Shown here piece by piece: positions 25,853-35,380 of a DNA stretch of 64,000 bases. Origin of the DNA: an uncultured Faecalicoccus sp. GTDB lineage: Bacteria; Bacillota_I; Bacilli_A; Erysipelotrichales; Erysipelotrichaceae. Both the position numbers and the translations under genes were made by a program. Every line of letters begins with the position of its first letter. Position 1 is the stretch's first letter. Location: positions 1 to 64,000 of the forward strand of contig CABVDD010000005.1 in the NCBI GenBank assembly GCA_902497095.1, given 5' to 3'. The notes beneath the pieces are model-generated. The model had not been told where the DNA came from. It was given only the letters and a program-made list of their open reading frames with translations, and made no database searches.

Positions 25853-26080
25853 TTAAAAGGATGGCTCTTTTCTCCATCCCTATTATCAACCATTGACGCC
25901 TTATAAGATTTATATTTTCGTGGAAAGCGCTCATACTTCATATTGTATGCCTAATCTTATTCATGGCAAACAATGATTAATTCTGTAATAATTGTCACAC
26001 CAAATGCAATAATTTTCAATTCCTTTTCCAAAGATTTTTATAATGCTGGTCGAAGTTCAAGTGAAATACTTTTCATACCT

Positions 26081-26098
26081 TTGTATTTTTTGATACAA
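26081..26098. promoter_or_regulatory. inverted repeat at the TetR gene promoter
   Basis: TTGTAT-TTTTTG-ATACAA, a 6-6-6 palindrome overlapping a TACAAT -10 element and 23 bases before the TetR start codon. It is a plausible autoregulatory operator. Confidence 0.5.
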
Positions 26099-26120
26099 TA
26101 TTGGCACTGGGGGAATGTCT

Positions 26121-26699
26121 ATGCCTAAAATCTATACAGAAGAAGAAAAATACCAACAAAAAATCAAAATGTATACAGCCGGATTAAAGATGATTTCTCA
26201 AGATGGCTATAAAAATGTTAAAGTTGATGATCTAGTAGAATTAGCTGGCGTATCTAAAGGCTATTTTTACTTATTATTTGAATCAAAAGAAGAGTTTGTT
26301 TTAGATGCCCTGATGTGGCAAATGGACAATGTCTTTTCTGCTTTAAAATGGGCAGATAATACAGGTGCCAGCAGTCAAGAAACTGGTTCTCTTTATCAGT
26401 CCATGTTTAAAAATTTACATTTTATTAAATACTCTGACATTACATACATAAAGAAAAAATGTACTCCGGAATTATGGAGCAAATTTAAACGATTTGAAGA
26501 ACAATATTTTAAAAATATCTTAAAACTTCTTGGAAAAGACGATGATAAACACGACCCTCGTGTCATCAGTAACCTTTCTTCTATCATCTTTTTATCTTAT
26601 AATAGTATGAAAGATGAAGAATCATCTTTCTTTACAGACAAAGCTAATGATGTAACTCAATTATTGTTGGAAACACTGCATCGCTATTTACATGATTAA
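26121..26699 (+). CDS. TetR-family transcriptional regulator
   Basis: A 192-residue TetR regulator with an N-terminal helix-turn-helix (GYKNVKVDDLVELAGVSKGYFY, residues about 28-50) and a helical ligand domain ending LLLETLHRYLHD. The start at 26121 has GGGGG with good spacing; the ATG 6 bases earlier is too close to it. The gene stands alone between a pseudogene and the large fructanase gene, so the ligand and targets are unknown. It might act on the fructanase gene but no shared operator was seen. Confidence 0.88.
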   Translation: MPKIYTEEEKYQQKIKMYTAGLKMISQDGYKNVKVDDLVELAGVSKGYFYLLFESKEEFVLDALMWQMDNVFSALKWADNTGASSQETGSLYQSMFKNLHFIKYSDITYIKKKCTPELWSKFKRFEEQYFKNILKLLGKDDDKHDPRVISNLSSIIFLSYNSMKDEESSFFTDKANDVTQLLLETLHRYLHD

Positions 26700-26726
26700 G
26701 TCAATCTTCGGATTGGCTTTTTTATT
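26700..26726 (+). terminator. UUCG-loop terminator after the TetR gene
   Basis: GTCAATC-TTCG-GATTGGC followed by TTTTTTATTT; the UUCG tetraloop makes this an exceptionally stable hairpin. Confidence 0.9.
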
Positions 26727-26969
26727 TCTTCTGATGAAAAAGAGATTCAGATCATAAAATATAAGGTTTATAATACAATATTTTGCTAAGAAACTAGGTT
26801 AAGACAAATAAAGAAAAATAAAATTTTGTTATTACCAGATGGCACAATGCCATAAAAAAATTGATTTTCTTCTTTACTCTGAATTGATGAAAATTTCAGA
26901 TTTTTTTTAATAAAATTGTTTTTAATTAGGTTAATTTATAACAACCGAATAACATTTTCATGTTCAATA
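26727..26969. other. intergenic region upstream of the fructanase promoter
   Basis: About 240 bases without a gene. It contains a small TGGCA-CAA-TGCCA hairpin near 26840 and a CTGAATT...AATTTCAG hairpin followed by TTTTTTTT (about 26879-26911), which could act as a further terminator. Confidence 0.5.
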
Positions 26970-26999
26970 TTGACACTTATTATGGGGGAGGGTTAGAAT
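26970..26999 (+). promoter_or_regulatory. promoter of the GH32 gene
   Basis: A perfect -35 TTGACA (26970-26975), an 18-bp spacer and TAGAAT (26994-26999) as -10. The start point would be about 27006, just upstream of a cre site. Confidence 0.7.
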
Positions 27000-27012
27000 T
27001 TTTTTGTATTTA

Positions 27013-27026
27013 TGAAATCGCTTACA
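27013..27026 (+). promoter_or_regulatory. cre site (CcpA operator)
   Basis: TGAAATCGCTTACA fits the 14-base catabolite-response consensus TGWAANCGNTNWCA at every position. It is just downstream of the promoter -10, so CcpA binding would block elongation or initiation. This predicts glucose repression of the fructanase. Confidence 0.85.
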
Positions 27027-27067
27027 ATTATGAAGGGAGGTTAATGTAAATAAGAAACGATTCATAA

Positions 27068-30000
27068 ATGAAAAAGGAGAGAATTATAAAGAGTATTATG
27101 AAAAATAACAAAGTAAAACAGGTGGCAGCTGTCTTGTTGTCCAGTTCTTTGGGGCTTTCCAGTGTAACACCCATACTTGCCGAAGAAATGGAAACCGAGC
27201 CTACGATCGTAGAACCCACTACAACGACTTCTGAAATAGAAACAACAGAATCAGCAGAAACATCAATACCAGAAGTTGTAGAAACTACTACGGAAGAGGA
27301 AATCAACCAAAATGAAACTCCTAACACGGCGGATGAAGAAATTGAAAGCTCGGATGAAGAAGATCTCACAGGCACAGTTCGTGTTGGAAATCCGTTTACC
27401 GGATTAGCTGGTGATTTCGAAGAAACAGATACCGGAATTCGTATCCACCAATTGGGCGGTGACAATCAGTTAATTTCTTCTGTGCAAGGTAAAACATTCT
27501 CGTTTGCTGGCGATGTCACTTTTGAAAGTGGAGTCAATAAAACATCTTTGATTTTTGGTGCGGACAGAAACACATCTCCAACCGATATCGGAAAATTCTT
27601 TGGTTTGGAATTATCTCTTAATGGTAATGACGTACAAATCAAATTGTTCCAAAATCCATTGAGTGACCCGACGGCATTAGGAGACAACATCATTTCTCCA
27701 ACGACAGTTACAAGTGTCAACGATACGACACAACCTATCCATTGGACAGCATCCGTTGATGACGACAATAATTTAGTGATTACAGTTAATGGAGTTACTG
27801 CTCAATATGAGATGTCAAAAGATTTCAAAGGTGCTTATCAGGGCGGTTATTTTGGATTCTTATCCTTCCAGTCCCAAGTTCATATTGAAAATATGACATT
27901 AAGTGTACAGCCGATTCCACAATCGAATTTTCAAACCAATTTAGAAAATCTTCATGGGTTGAATGGTACATGGCGTGAAACGGAAGAAGGACTCTATTCT
28001 TCTGGTACTGGCGACAATTTCGCCATTTCTGACACAGTTGTCAAGAATTTTGAATTCAGTGCCAATATCCGTAATGAAAGTAAAAAAGGTGCTGGATCTT
28101 TATTGTTCCGTGCAGATGCTACTCCGTCTAGTGGAACCCTTGCTATGAATGTGGATTATTCCGCTAATGTCTTTAAATTGTTCTCTTTTGGTTCCGGTGC
28201 CGGTACCTATGAAACTGTTTCTTTAGCTAGTGTCCCCGAAAAAGAAGATGGAAGCTATGATCTAAAAGTACAGATGTATGATAATCATTTATGTGTGTAC
28301 GTCAATGGAACAGGGATCATTAACCGAGATATTGATTTTCACCCAGACGAAGGTCGATTAGGTCTTTTAACTTGGGACGGTACGGTTATTTATCAAAATG
28401 TGCAATATAAAGAACTTGATTCCTGGGAAGATATCGAAGAACCACATTTGACAGGTATCAACTTGCCAGAAGGTGTAACTATTACACCAGAATTCGATGA
28501 ATCTGTTAGTGTCTATGGAATGGATATTCAGCCTAATGTAGATGAAGCTGTTATCGGTTTGGAAACTGGAGAAGGCACGAAACTTTATGTAACAAAGAGT
28601 GACGAAAATGGCAATATTATCCAGGAAAAAGAAGAAATTACCGATGGTACCTTTACCATCTCCAAAGATGAGTTCTTTGAGGATTATATGAATGTGGATG
28701 TGACAATCGAATCAGACAATTTTACCAGTATCGTAAACTTTGCGGTCAATAAATGGACATCCAAAGAAGATCTTGCGAATGAAGAATATCGTGCTCAATT
28801 CCATATCACACCGCAATCTAACTTCATGAATGATCCAAACGGCATGGTATACGATTCTACAGATGGATATTGGCATGTATATTATCAATATTCCACAAAA
28901 AATAACTTTAATAACCAAAGCTGGGCTCATGTTCGCTCCAAAGATTTAGTCAACTGGGAACAGATGCCTTTGGCACTGCAAATCGATGATAATGGGCTGA
29001 TTTTCTCCGGCTGCGGTGTAGAAGATTTAGAAAATGTTAGTGGATTGTTTGATAATAATAAAGAAGGTGACTCTTACCTCATCGTTTACTACACATACAA
29101 CGGTGCCAACGGACAATGTCAAGCGTACGCCTATTCAACAGATCATGGTGTAACCTGGAAAAAGGGTGGAGTCATTCTAGATACTGATCAATCTTTGTCC
29201 GGTGTTGATTTCCGAGACCCGAAAGTCTTCCAGGTTCCTGGGGATAACGAACATTATTACATGGTCACCGCCGGAGGAGCTGCCCAGATCTTTGTCTCGG
29301 ATGACTTACTGAATTGGGAGCGTTCACAGAATTTAACATATACTGATGGAAGTCAGATTTATTCTGAATGTCCTATGATGTATCAAGCTACTGTAGAAGG
29401 CACGAATGAAACCAAGTGGATCTATGGTGGAAGTGCCGGATTCTATGTTGTCGGAGATATGGTCAAAGATGAAGAAACTGGTATTTATAAGTGGTACGCT
29501 GAATCTGAAAAATTAAATGTGGAATCAAATTCTGATCCTTGGAGTGGATTTGGTAAATATGCAACCATGACGTTCTGGGACGATCCAACCGATGCTGATC
29601 GTGTTATCGGTATTAGCTGGTTACAGGACACCAAAGACTTCAGTGGTAAAGACTATAAAGGTGTCCAATCTTTACCACAGGAATACGGGCTCAAACGTGT
29701 TAATGGGGAATACGTTATTACTTGTTATCCAGTTGAAGAAGTAAATTCGTTACGAGATACAGATCATATGCTGTATGAAGATACAAAAGGTCAAAAGGTA
29801 ACGCCACAAGATGGTAATATTTTACAAGGTGTCAGTGGTATTACCTATGATATCGAAGCTGTCTTTGATCTGGAAGATGCGACCGCCACAGAATTTGGAT
29901 TCAAACTTCGCAAAGGAAACGGACAGGAAATGGTCTATAAATACGATGTTGAGCAACAAAAGATGGTTCTTGATGTATCACAATCGGATTCCTGCCAGAA

Positions 30001-31687
30001 TGGCGGTGTATGGCAACAAACCTTAGTTCCAATGGAAGGAAATAAGATCCAATTGCGTATCATCGTTGATCAAGGGGCTGTCGAAAGTTTCGGTAACTAT
30101 GGAGAAGCCAATATTTCTACAGTTGCATATATGTCTAAAAATAATATCGGTATAGAATTCTTCACCGATGGTGATATCACAATCGATTCCTTAAATATCT
30201 ATGATATGAAATCTATGTACAGTGGAGAATCGGGTTCTGTTACAGAAGAACAACAGCTTTATCTAGATGCTCCAACATATGTGGAAACTGGAAAAGAATT
30301 TACAGTAAACGCAAATGTTTATCCAAATAAAGATAAAGCTGGGGTTAAATGGACAATTCCAGAAGGTTTAGAATTGGTTCAAGATAATTCGACTTCGGCT
30401 GTGTTAAAAGCCAATTTACCAGGTACTTATACAATTAAAGCTACAGTTGGTGAAATTGAGAAAGAAGTCAGTGTACGTGTGGCCGATCCAAACTTTGAAA
30501 ATAATGCTGATGGATGGGAAACAATCAGTGGTAACTGGGCCATTTCGGATGTCGGTTTGACCGGCAATAATGCGGGAATTGGTGACAGCTTCTACTTATC
30601 CGATGCGATAGTTTCTTCCAATCAACCATTTACTTTGCGTGCGAATTTAAAAATCCAACAAGGACAGGCAGCCGGTATCGTATTTGGGGTTACCGATAAA
30701 AACAATCCAACTTCTAACTGGTTCTGTGCCAATATAGATACAGTAGATGGTATTGCCAAGCTATTCCAAAACCAAAACGGAGAACTTTGGAATCGTACAA
30801 AACCACTTTCCGATATTCAAGCAAATGAAGATGGAAGCTATGATCTAACGATTGAATACGATGGTGCCGGTACAATGACGTATATTGTTAACGGTGTAAC
30901 TGTCGGTTCAAATTCTGATACACAGTTCACCGGTGGTTATGTTGGTGTACAGACCTTTAAATCGAGTACGATTTTCAACAAAGTTCAGTTTACGATTGAA
31001 GGGGGAACCATCAGTGAAATTATTGGATCTATCGATCCAATCACTGTACAGGTGGGAGATACTTCCGATGATGTAATTGCACTTCTTCCAACCACAGTAC
31101 AAGTTAAGATGGACAACGGTACTTTATCAACAGCTGCGGTTTCCTGGGATGTAGACTCGCTCGATTTGACAAAACCACAGCAAACCGTGATTAGGGGAAC
31201 CATTCAAGGATATAACCAACCAATCGAAGTTAGATTGAATGTACAGGAAGAAAGTGTTCCTGTTGATACAAGTGATTTGGAATCGCTCATCGATGTGATT
31301 CAAAATACAAATCTTGATGGTTATACTGTAGAATCTGTCCAAGCTTTACAAAGTCAGCTTGAAAAAGCCGTATCGTTGCTTCAAGATGAGAATACCACTC
31401 AGGAAGAAATTAATGCTATGCTGCAAGATCTGCAGACTGCATTCGATGGACTGGAAAAGGAATCTTCCACAACGCCTGAAGAACCTACGCAACCAGTTGA
31501 CCCTAACAAACCTAATCTGAATCCTTCTCAAGAGTCTGTATCTGAACAGAAACCACAAAACTCCAATAAAAATAAAGGATCAAATACTAGTGTTTCTATT
31601 GGGGTTAATCTCTTCACAGGATTAGCAATTGTCTCTGCCTTTGGAGTTGCTGTACTTGAGTGGATGAAGCAGAAAAATCACAAATAA
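27068..31687 (+). CDS. large secreted GH32 fructan hydrolase (levanase/inulinase type)
   Basis: A 1539-residue exported enzyme. Signal peptide at residues about 1-40, acidic Ser/Thr/Glu-rich linker (about 40-105), two LamG/concanavalin-like sandwich modules (about 105-295 and 300-455), the GH32 catalytic domain (from about 575) with nucleophile motif NDPNG (Asp near 589), transition-state RDP near 715 and acid-base Glu in SECPM near 766, followed by its beta-sandwich. After it: a Big-type module (1065-1140), a third LamG-like module (1140-1315), a second Ig-like module (1318-1395), a FIVAR helical module (1400-1465), a Pro-rich spacer and a C-terminal hydrophobic anchor with basic tail. It degrades fructans outside the cell. 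No LPxTG motif was seen before the anchor. The start is unclear: no good ribosome site fits ATG 27068 or 27098. Confidence 0.93.
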   Translation: MKKERIIKSIMKNNKVKQVAAVLLSSSLGLSSVTPILAEEMETEPTIVEPTTTTSEIETTESAETSIPEVVETTTEEEINQNETPNTADEEIESSDEEDLTGTVRVGNPFTGLAGDFEETDTGIRIHQLGGDNQLISSVQGKTFSFAGDVTFESGVNKTSLIFGADRNTSPTDIGKFFGLELSLNGNDVQIKLFQNPLSDPTALGDNIISPTTVTSVNDTTQPIHWTASVDDDNNLVITVNGVTAQYEMSKDFKGAYQGGYFGFLSFQSQVHIENMTLSVQPIPQSNFQTNLENLHGLNGTWRETEEGLYSSGTGDNFAISDTVVKNFEFSANIRNESKKGAGSLLFRADATPSSGTLAMNVDYSANVFKLFSFGSGAGTYETVSLASVPEKEDGSYDLKVQMYDNHLCVYVNGTGIINRDIDFHPDEGRLGLLTWDGTVIYQNVQYKELDSWEDIEEPHLTGINLPEGVTITPEFDESVSVYGMDIQPNVDEAVIGLETGEGTKLYVTKSDENGNIIQEKEEITDGTFTISKDEFFEDYMNVDVTIESDNFTSIVNFAVNKWTSKEDLANEEYRAQFHITPQSNFMNDPNGMVYDSTDGYWHVYYQYSTKNNFNNQSWAHVRSKDLVNWEQMPLALQIDDNGLIFSGCGVEDLENVSGLFDNNKEGDSYLIVYYTYNGANGQCQAYAYSTDHGVTWKKGGVILDTDQSLSGVDFRDPKVFQVPGDNEHYYMVTAGGAAQIFVSDDLLNWERSQNLTYTDGSQIYSECPMMYQATVEGTNETKWIYGGSAGFYVVGDMVKDEETGIYKWYAESEKLNVESNSDPWSGFGKYATMTFWDDPTDADRVIGISWLQDTKDFSGKDYKGVQSLPQEYGLKRVNGEYVITCYPVEEVNSLRDTDHMLYEDTKGQKVTPQDGNILQGVSGITYDIEAVFDLEDATATEFGFKLRKGNGQEMVYKYDVEQQKMVLDVSQSDSCQNGGVWQQTLVPMEGNKIQLRIIVDQGAVESFGNYGEANISTVAYMSKNNIGIEFFTDGDITIDSLNIYDMKSMYSGESGSVTEEQQLYLDAPTYVETGKEFTVNANVYPNKDKAGVKWTIPEGLELVQDNSTSAVLKANLPGTYTIKATVGEIEKEVSVRVADPNFENNADGWETISGNWAISDVGLTGNNAGIGDSFYLSDAIVSSNQPFTLRANLKIQQGQAAGIVFGVTDKNNPTSNWFCANIDTVDGIAKLFQNQNGELWNRTKPLSDIQANEDGSYDLTIEYDGAGTMTYIVNGVTVGSNSDTQFTGGYVGVQTFKSSTIFNKVQFTIEGGTISEIIGSIDPITVQVGDTSDDVIALLPTTVQVKMDNGTLSTAAVSWDVDSLDLTKPQQTVIRGTIQGYNQPIEVRLNVQEESVPVDTSDLESLIDVIQNTNLDGYTVESVQALQSQLEKAVSLLQDENTTQEEINAMLQDLQTAFDGLEKESSTTPEEPTQPVDPNKPNLNPSQESVSEQKPQNSNKNKGSNTSVSIGVNLFTGLAIVSAFGVAVLEWMKQKNHK

Positions 31688-31719
31688 AAATTTTTTCATT
31701 CATTATTTACACATTTTTA

Positions 31720-31757
31720 TTATCTCTCTGTAGATTTTTTCTACAGAGAGCTTTTTA
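31720..31757. terminator. terminator after the GH32 gene
   Basis: CTCTCTGTAG-ATTTTTT-CTACAGAGAG followed by CTTTTT; a perfect 10-bp stem. Confidence 0.9.
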
Positions 31758-31808
31758 TAATTAGAAAAGGCAATCTCTTAAAATTAAAAAGTCCGTATAA
31801 GATAAGAT

Positions 31809-32111
31809 TTAATTCTTACTTTCAATTACGGACTGTAAATATACGATCTTCGTATCTTTTCGTTTTAATTCACGAATCAATTGTTCTCTTGTATAAGAAT
31901 CATATCGATGTGCATTCAGTCTTCTTTTCTCAAAGATATACCCTTCCGGTACTTCAAAAACCCTGGAATCCTTATAGTAAGCAGTGGCCCATTTTTCTAC
32001 CGTTTTTAAAGGAATTTCCATCTCTTTTGCGACCAAAGAAGTTGATTCTCTGTTTCTACATATTCTTATACAAATCTTATTTTTTAATTCATTTGAATAG
32101 GCTCTGACCAT
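31809..32111 (-). CDS. orphan transposase-OrfA-like helix-turn-helix protein
   Basis: A 100-residue protein with a helix-turn-helix of the IS3 OrfA/transposase_8 kind (YSNELKNKICIRICRNRES then STSLVAKEMEIPLKTVEKW) and a C-terminal coiled coil (RELKRKDTKIVYLQSVIE). No OrfB/DDE catalytic partner is present nearby, so it is probably the remnant of an insertion sequence or a domesticated DNA-binding protein. AAAGGAAT precedes the ATG at 32111. The fructanase terminator lies 50 bases beyond its end. Confidence 0.65.
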   Translation of the reverse strand: MVRAYSNELKNKICIRICRNRESTSLVAKEMEIPLKTVEKWATAYYKDSRVFEVPEGYIFEKRRLNAHRYDSYTREQLIRELKRKDTKIVYLQSVIESKN

Positions 32112-32198
32112 GTTATTCCTTTCCTGATCAACGAGAATATAAAGAACTACACAAGAATACGACAATTTCGTTTCTTCACCATTTATGACAAATAAAAA

Positions 32199-32266
32199 AA
32201 GAAAGGCCTCTATGCATAGAATTTGGACACTATTTTTTGACGATTGAGGATCGTTAGGCCTTTCTT
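32199..32266. repeat. inverted repeat downstream of a possible IS relic
   Basis: AAGAAAGGCCT (32199-32209) and AGGCCTTTCTT (32256-32266) form an 11-bp perfect stem, enclosing a second small hairpin (ACGAT-TGAGG-ATCGT). It may be a large terminator or an IS end. Confidence 0.5.
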
Positions 32267-32422
32267 CTTTATAGACGTTAACTTAAGATGATTCGGGGAA
32301 TAGGAGAATCCCTATAAACAATGAAATCAAAATATATGGAGTACCTATACAAAACACAGCAATCTTAAAAGATCTCATTGTCTGAATAAGGGTAGTTTAT
32401 TATATCCTCATCGTCATAAATA

Positions 32423-32487
32423 ATGACTTAATTTTAAATTTGGTCATTTTGCGTGTAAAATATGACTGAATTTAAATACGGGTCATT
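32423..32487. repeat. two near-identical 25-bp repeats, possible IS21-type terminus
   Basis: ATGAC-TTAATTTTAAATTTG-GTCATT (32423-32448) and ATGAC-TGAATTTAAATACGG-GTCATT (32462-32487) are 39 bp apart, and each is itself palindromic at its ends (ATGAC/GTCAT). Clustered short repeats at the ends are typical of the IS21 family, but no istA/istB gene is in the window. The whole stretch 32166-32600 contains no coding gene. Confidence 0.45.
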
Positions 32488-32600
32488 GCCCTCATATCTT
32501 ATCAGATTAATAAGAAAAATTCCATACCTTTTTACTATAAATTTACACATTTCGCAAAGAGGGCATATAAAAGCATAAAAAAAGACGGATTCATTCCGCC

Positions 32601-33392
32601 TTATACCGTATGTTTTCCTATAGGTAAAACCATAGGAGAGTGATAATATGGATCTTCTATGATCCTGCATTCCAATCCATAAACATCTTTTATCAAATCT
32701 GATGTCAATATATTTTCCGGTTTCCCCTGTGCTACTAATCTTCCTTTTTTCAAAGCAAATAAATGATGGCTGTAACGCGCTGCCAAATTGATATCATGTA
32801 AAACCATTAAGATCGTCGTTTGTTTTTTCTGATTCAATTCGTAAAGACAATCTAAAATCTCTATCTGATATTGAATATCTAAAAACGTCGTAGGCTCATC
32901 CAAAAACAATATATCTGTATCTTGCGCTAATACCAGGGCCATCCACACTCTTTGGCGTTGGCCTCCGCTCAATTCATCTACTTGTTTATCGGCAATATCT
33001 GTTATATTCATCCATTCCATGGCTGTTTGAATTGCTTCAATATCTTCATGATTTAAAGATTTAAATGCTTGTCGATAAGGAAATCTTCCGCGTGAAACTA
33101 AATCAAACACCGTTATTCCTTCTGGAACTTCTGCTGATTGTGGCATCAGTCCCATTTTAGTAGCCAATTGTTTAGAATTATATTTCCATATATCTTTTTG
33201 ATCCAGGATTATCTGTCCTTGTGTCGGTCGAAGTATTTTACACATATTTTTTAATAGAGTAGATTTTCCACATCCATTAGCTCCCAAGATCACACTGATT
33301 TGCCCGGCAGGAATTTCAAGATCTATATTTTGTAGTACTTTCGTTTTATCATAGGCAAAACTTACTTTTTCTACACACAAACTATGCATCAT
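32601..33392 (-). CDS. iron(III)-siderophore ABC transporter ATPase
   Basis: A 263-residue FecE/FepC-type ATPase of the FecCD class importer. Walker A GANGCGKSTLL, signature DELSGGQRQRVWMA, Walker B DILFLDEPTTFLD and the switch histidine in MVLHDINLAARYSHH are all intact. It starts 4 bases before the end of the second permease gene and closes the operon. A terminator is not obvious after it. Confidence 0.95.
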   Translation of the reverse strand: MMHSLCVEKVSFAYDKTKVLQNIDLEIPAGQISVILGANGCGKSTLLKNMCKILRPTQGQIILDQKDIWKYNSKQLATKMGLMPQSAEVPEGITVFDLVSRGRFPYRQAFKSLNHEDIEAIQTAMEWMNITDIADKQVDELSGGQRQRVWMALVLAQDTDILFLDEPTTFLDIQYQIEILDCLYELNQKKQTTILMVLHDINLAARYSHHLFALKKGRLVAQGKPENILTSDLIKDVYGLECRIIEDPYYHSPMVLPIGKHTV

Positions 33393-34390
33393 GCTTTTCC
33401 CCCTTTTTTATTTAATTGAATCAATGTATAAATCAAATATGGAGCACCTAATACGCCTGTTATCACACCAACTGGATAACGAATCGGCAAAATATTCTGT
33501 GAGATGCAATCGGCCAATAAAACAATAAGACTTCCTACTAGACCAGCAATTGGTAAAGTATTCTGATTCTGTTTACTGATCTTTTGAGCAATTGGTCCGG
33601 ATAAAAAGGCAACAGAAGATATCGGACCAGTGATCGATGCGCCAACAGCTGCCAGAATCACAGCCGAAATAAAGACAATACCCTGTATAATTTTTACATT
33701 CACACCTAAAGAAACAGCCTTTTGTTTAGAAAGTTTTAAAATCTGAACGTGTGGCTGAATCAACATCAAAAGAATACTAAAAATAAATACGACAGGAAAC
33801 AAGCGAAATACCGCATCCATAGAAGCTTGATTTAAACTTCCCGATAACCAGCGCATCGCATTGGAAAGATCATTAGGTGCTGCTTTTAAGATCATATAAG
33901 AAATCAAAGCTTGTAAAAAAGCTTGCATACCTAAACCGATCAATATCATCTTTGTTAGTTTTGAACTTGTATTGCGGGCAAAAATATAAATCAAAAAGGA
34001 TACTAACAACGCACCAAAAACAGCCAATAATGAAATAATATTTCCGCTCATATGAAAAATAAGCAAACCAAAAATCGCAAACACCGCTGCTCCACTGTTG
34101 ACTCCAATGATATCGGGACTAGCTAATGGGTTTTTAAACATGGTTTGAAAAGAGTGGCCTGCTATTCCAAACGCAAAACCACAAAGTATTCCTACCAGTA
34201 CACGAGGCAATCGAAGCGAAACAATCGCAAAATTATCTTGTCGAATCAAAGCTTGAATAACTTCCCCAGGAGAATAAAAAGTATTACCCCACATCAGTTC
34301 TAATCCGGCAAGCAATAAAACCGCACAGCTTAAAACACCGATACATATCCACATTTGTCGTCTTTGTTTACATGCCAGTTGTCTAATCAT
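33389..34390 (-). CDS. FecCD-family iron-siderophore permease subunit 2
   Basis: A 333-residue membrane protein with about ten helices. Family motifs: LPRVLVGILCGFAFGIAG, NPLASPDIIGVNSGAAVFA and the coupling region SISGPISSVAFLSGP (read as ASITGPISSVAFLSGP). It forms the channel with the first permease. Overlaps the first permease gene at its start (34387-34390) and the ATPase gene at its end. Confidence 0.93.
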   Translation of the reverse strand: MIRQLACKQRRQMWICIGVLSCAVLLLAGLELMWGNTFYSPGEVIQALIRQDNFAIVSLRLPRVLVGILCGFAFGIAGHSFQTMFKNPLASPDIIGVNSGAAVFAIFGLLIFHMSGNIISLLAVFGALLVSFLIYIFARNTSSKLTKMILIGLGMQAFLQALISYMILKAAPNDLSNAMRWLSGSLNQASMDAVFRLFPVVFIFSILLMLIQPHVQILKLSKQKAVSLGVNVKIIQGIVFISAVILAAVGASITGPISSVAFLSGPIAQKISKQNQNTLPIAGLVGSLIVLLADCISQNILPIRYPVGVITGVLGAPYLIYTLIQLNKKGGKA

Positions 34391-35379
34391 AATCCTTTGA
34401 CCCTGGCCTTTCTAACGATCCAGATAAAAACAGGGGCTCCCAACAATGCAGTTACGATTCCTACTTCTAATTGTGATGGTGCAAGAAGAATTCTTCCTAA
34501 AATATCTGATATCAACAACAATATCCCCCCGGCTATAGCTGAAAAAGGAAGTAAGAAAAACATATTATTGCCAACTAAAAGGCGCATCACATGGGGTATC
34601 ATCAAGCCGACAAACGCAATCGGACCTGCTAATGCAGTTACAGATGCACAAAGCAAAACTCCAGCCAAAGCTGCAAGCGCTCTTATTTTCTGTACATGTA
34701 CACCTAATCCTGTTGCCAGTTCATCACCTAAAGAAATCATGTTTAAAGAATGTGCCAATATTAAAGATACGATCATGCCAATTCCAAAGCAGATCAAAAG
34801 AGAGCGTACACTTGTCCAATCAGCACCGCTAATACTACCAGTTTGCCAAAATCGAAATGTATCCATCACTTGTGTATTGGGCAAAGTGATCATACTGATA
34901 AAGGACTGCATAGTAATAGAAACAGCTGCACCGGCCAACACTAGTTTTAAAGGGGTAGCTCCCATGCCAGATGATGCGATACCGTAAACCAGAAAACTGG
35001 TCAACAAAGCTCCTAAAAAACCTAATGCGATATATGATACAGGATGACTGATATGGAAAAAAGAAATGCCACAAACCACAAATAGGGCAGCTCCACTATT
35101 GACACCTAAAATACCAGGATCTGCAATGGGATTTCTTGTGATCGTCTGCATCAAACACCCTGACACTGCTAAAGAAGCACCTGCCAGCACACCAAAAACA
35201 GTTCTAGGTAATCTTTGTTGGATGACACTGATTTCAAATCCTTCATTCTGAGTAAAAAGTGCTTCGATCATTGAGGAAAAAGAAAAAGATTTTGCACCTA
35301 TTGCCAAAGATAAAATCATTACCCCTAGTAATATGACTATCAAAATTATCAGTGCCAAAACTTTACCTTTGTTTTTCAT
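34387..35379 (-). CDS. FecCD-family iron-siderophore permease subunit 1
   Basis: A 330-residue membrane protein, second half of the importer channel, with LPRTVFGVLAGASLAVSG, NPIADPGILGVNSGAALFV and ALAGPIAFVGLMIPHVMR, the last being the family ATPase-contact motif. The ATG at 35379 is preferred because it abuts the stop of the binding-protein gene and removes 15 unusual N-terminal residues; no strong ribosome site is visible, so it probably depends on translational coupling. Confidence 0.93.
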   Translation of the reverse strand: MKNKGKVLALIILIVILLGVMILSLAIGAKSFSFSSMIEALFTQNEGFEISVIQQRLPRTVFGVLAGASLAVSGCLMQTITRNPIADPGILGVNSGAALFVVCGISFFHISHPVSYIALGFLGALLTSFLVYGIASSGMGATPLKLVLAGAAVSITMQSFISMITLPNTQVMDTFRFWQTGSISGADWTSVRSLLICFGIGMIVSLILAHSLNMISLGDELATGLGVHVQKIRALAALAGVLLCASVTALAGPIAFVGLMIPHVMRLLVGNNMFFLLPFSAIAGGILLLISDILGRILLAPSQLEVGIVTALLGAPVFIWIVRKARVKGL

Positions 35380-35380
35380 G

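Noticed and set aside
26840..26911. Possible antiterminator (LicT/SacT type) before the fructanase gene
   Set aside because: Hairpins are present, but no ribonucleic antiterminator motif was recognised and they lie upstream of the inferred promoter.
32423..32487. Short CRISPR array
   Set aside because: Only two repeats with a tiny spacer and no cas genes; the repeat ends are palindromic as in IS termini.
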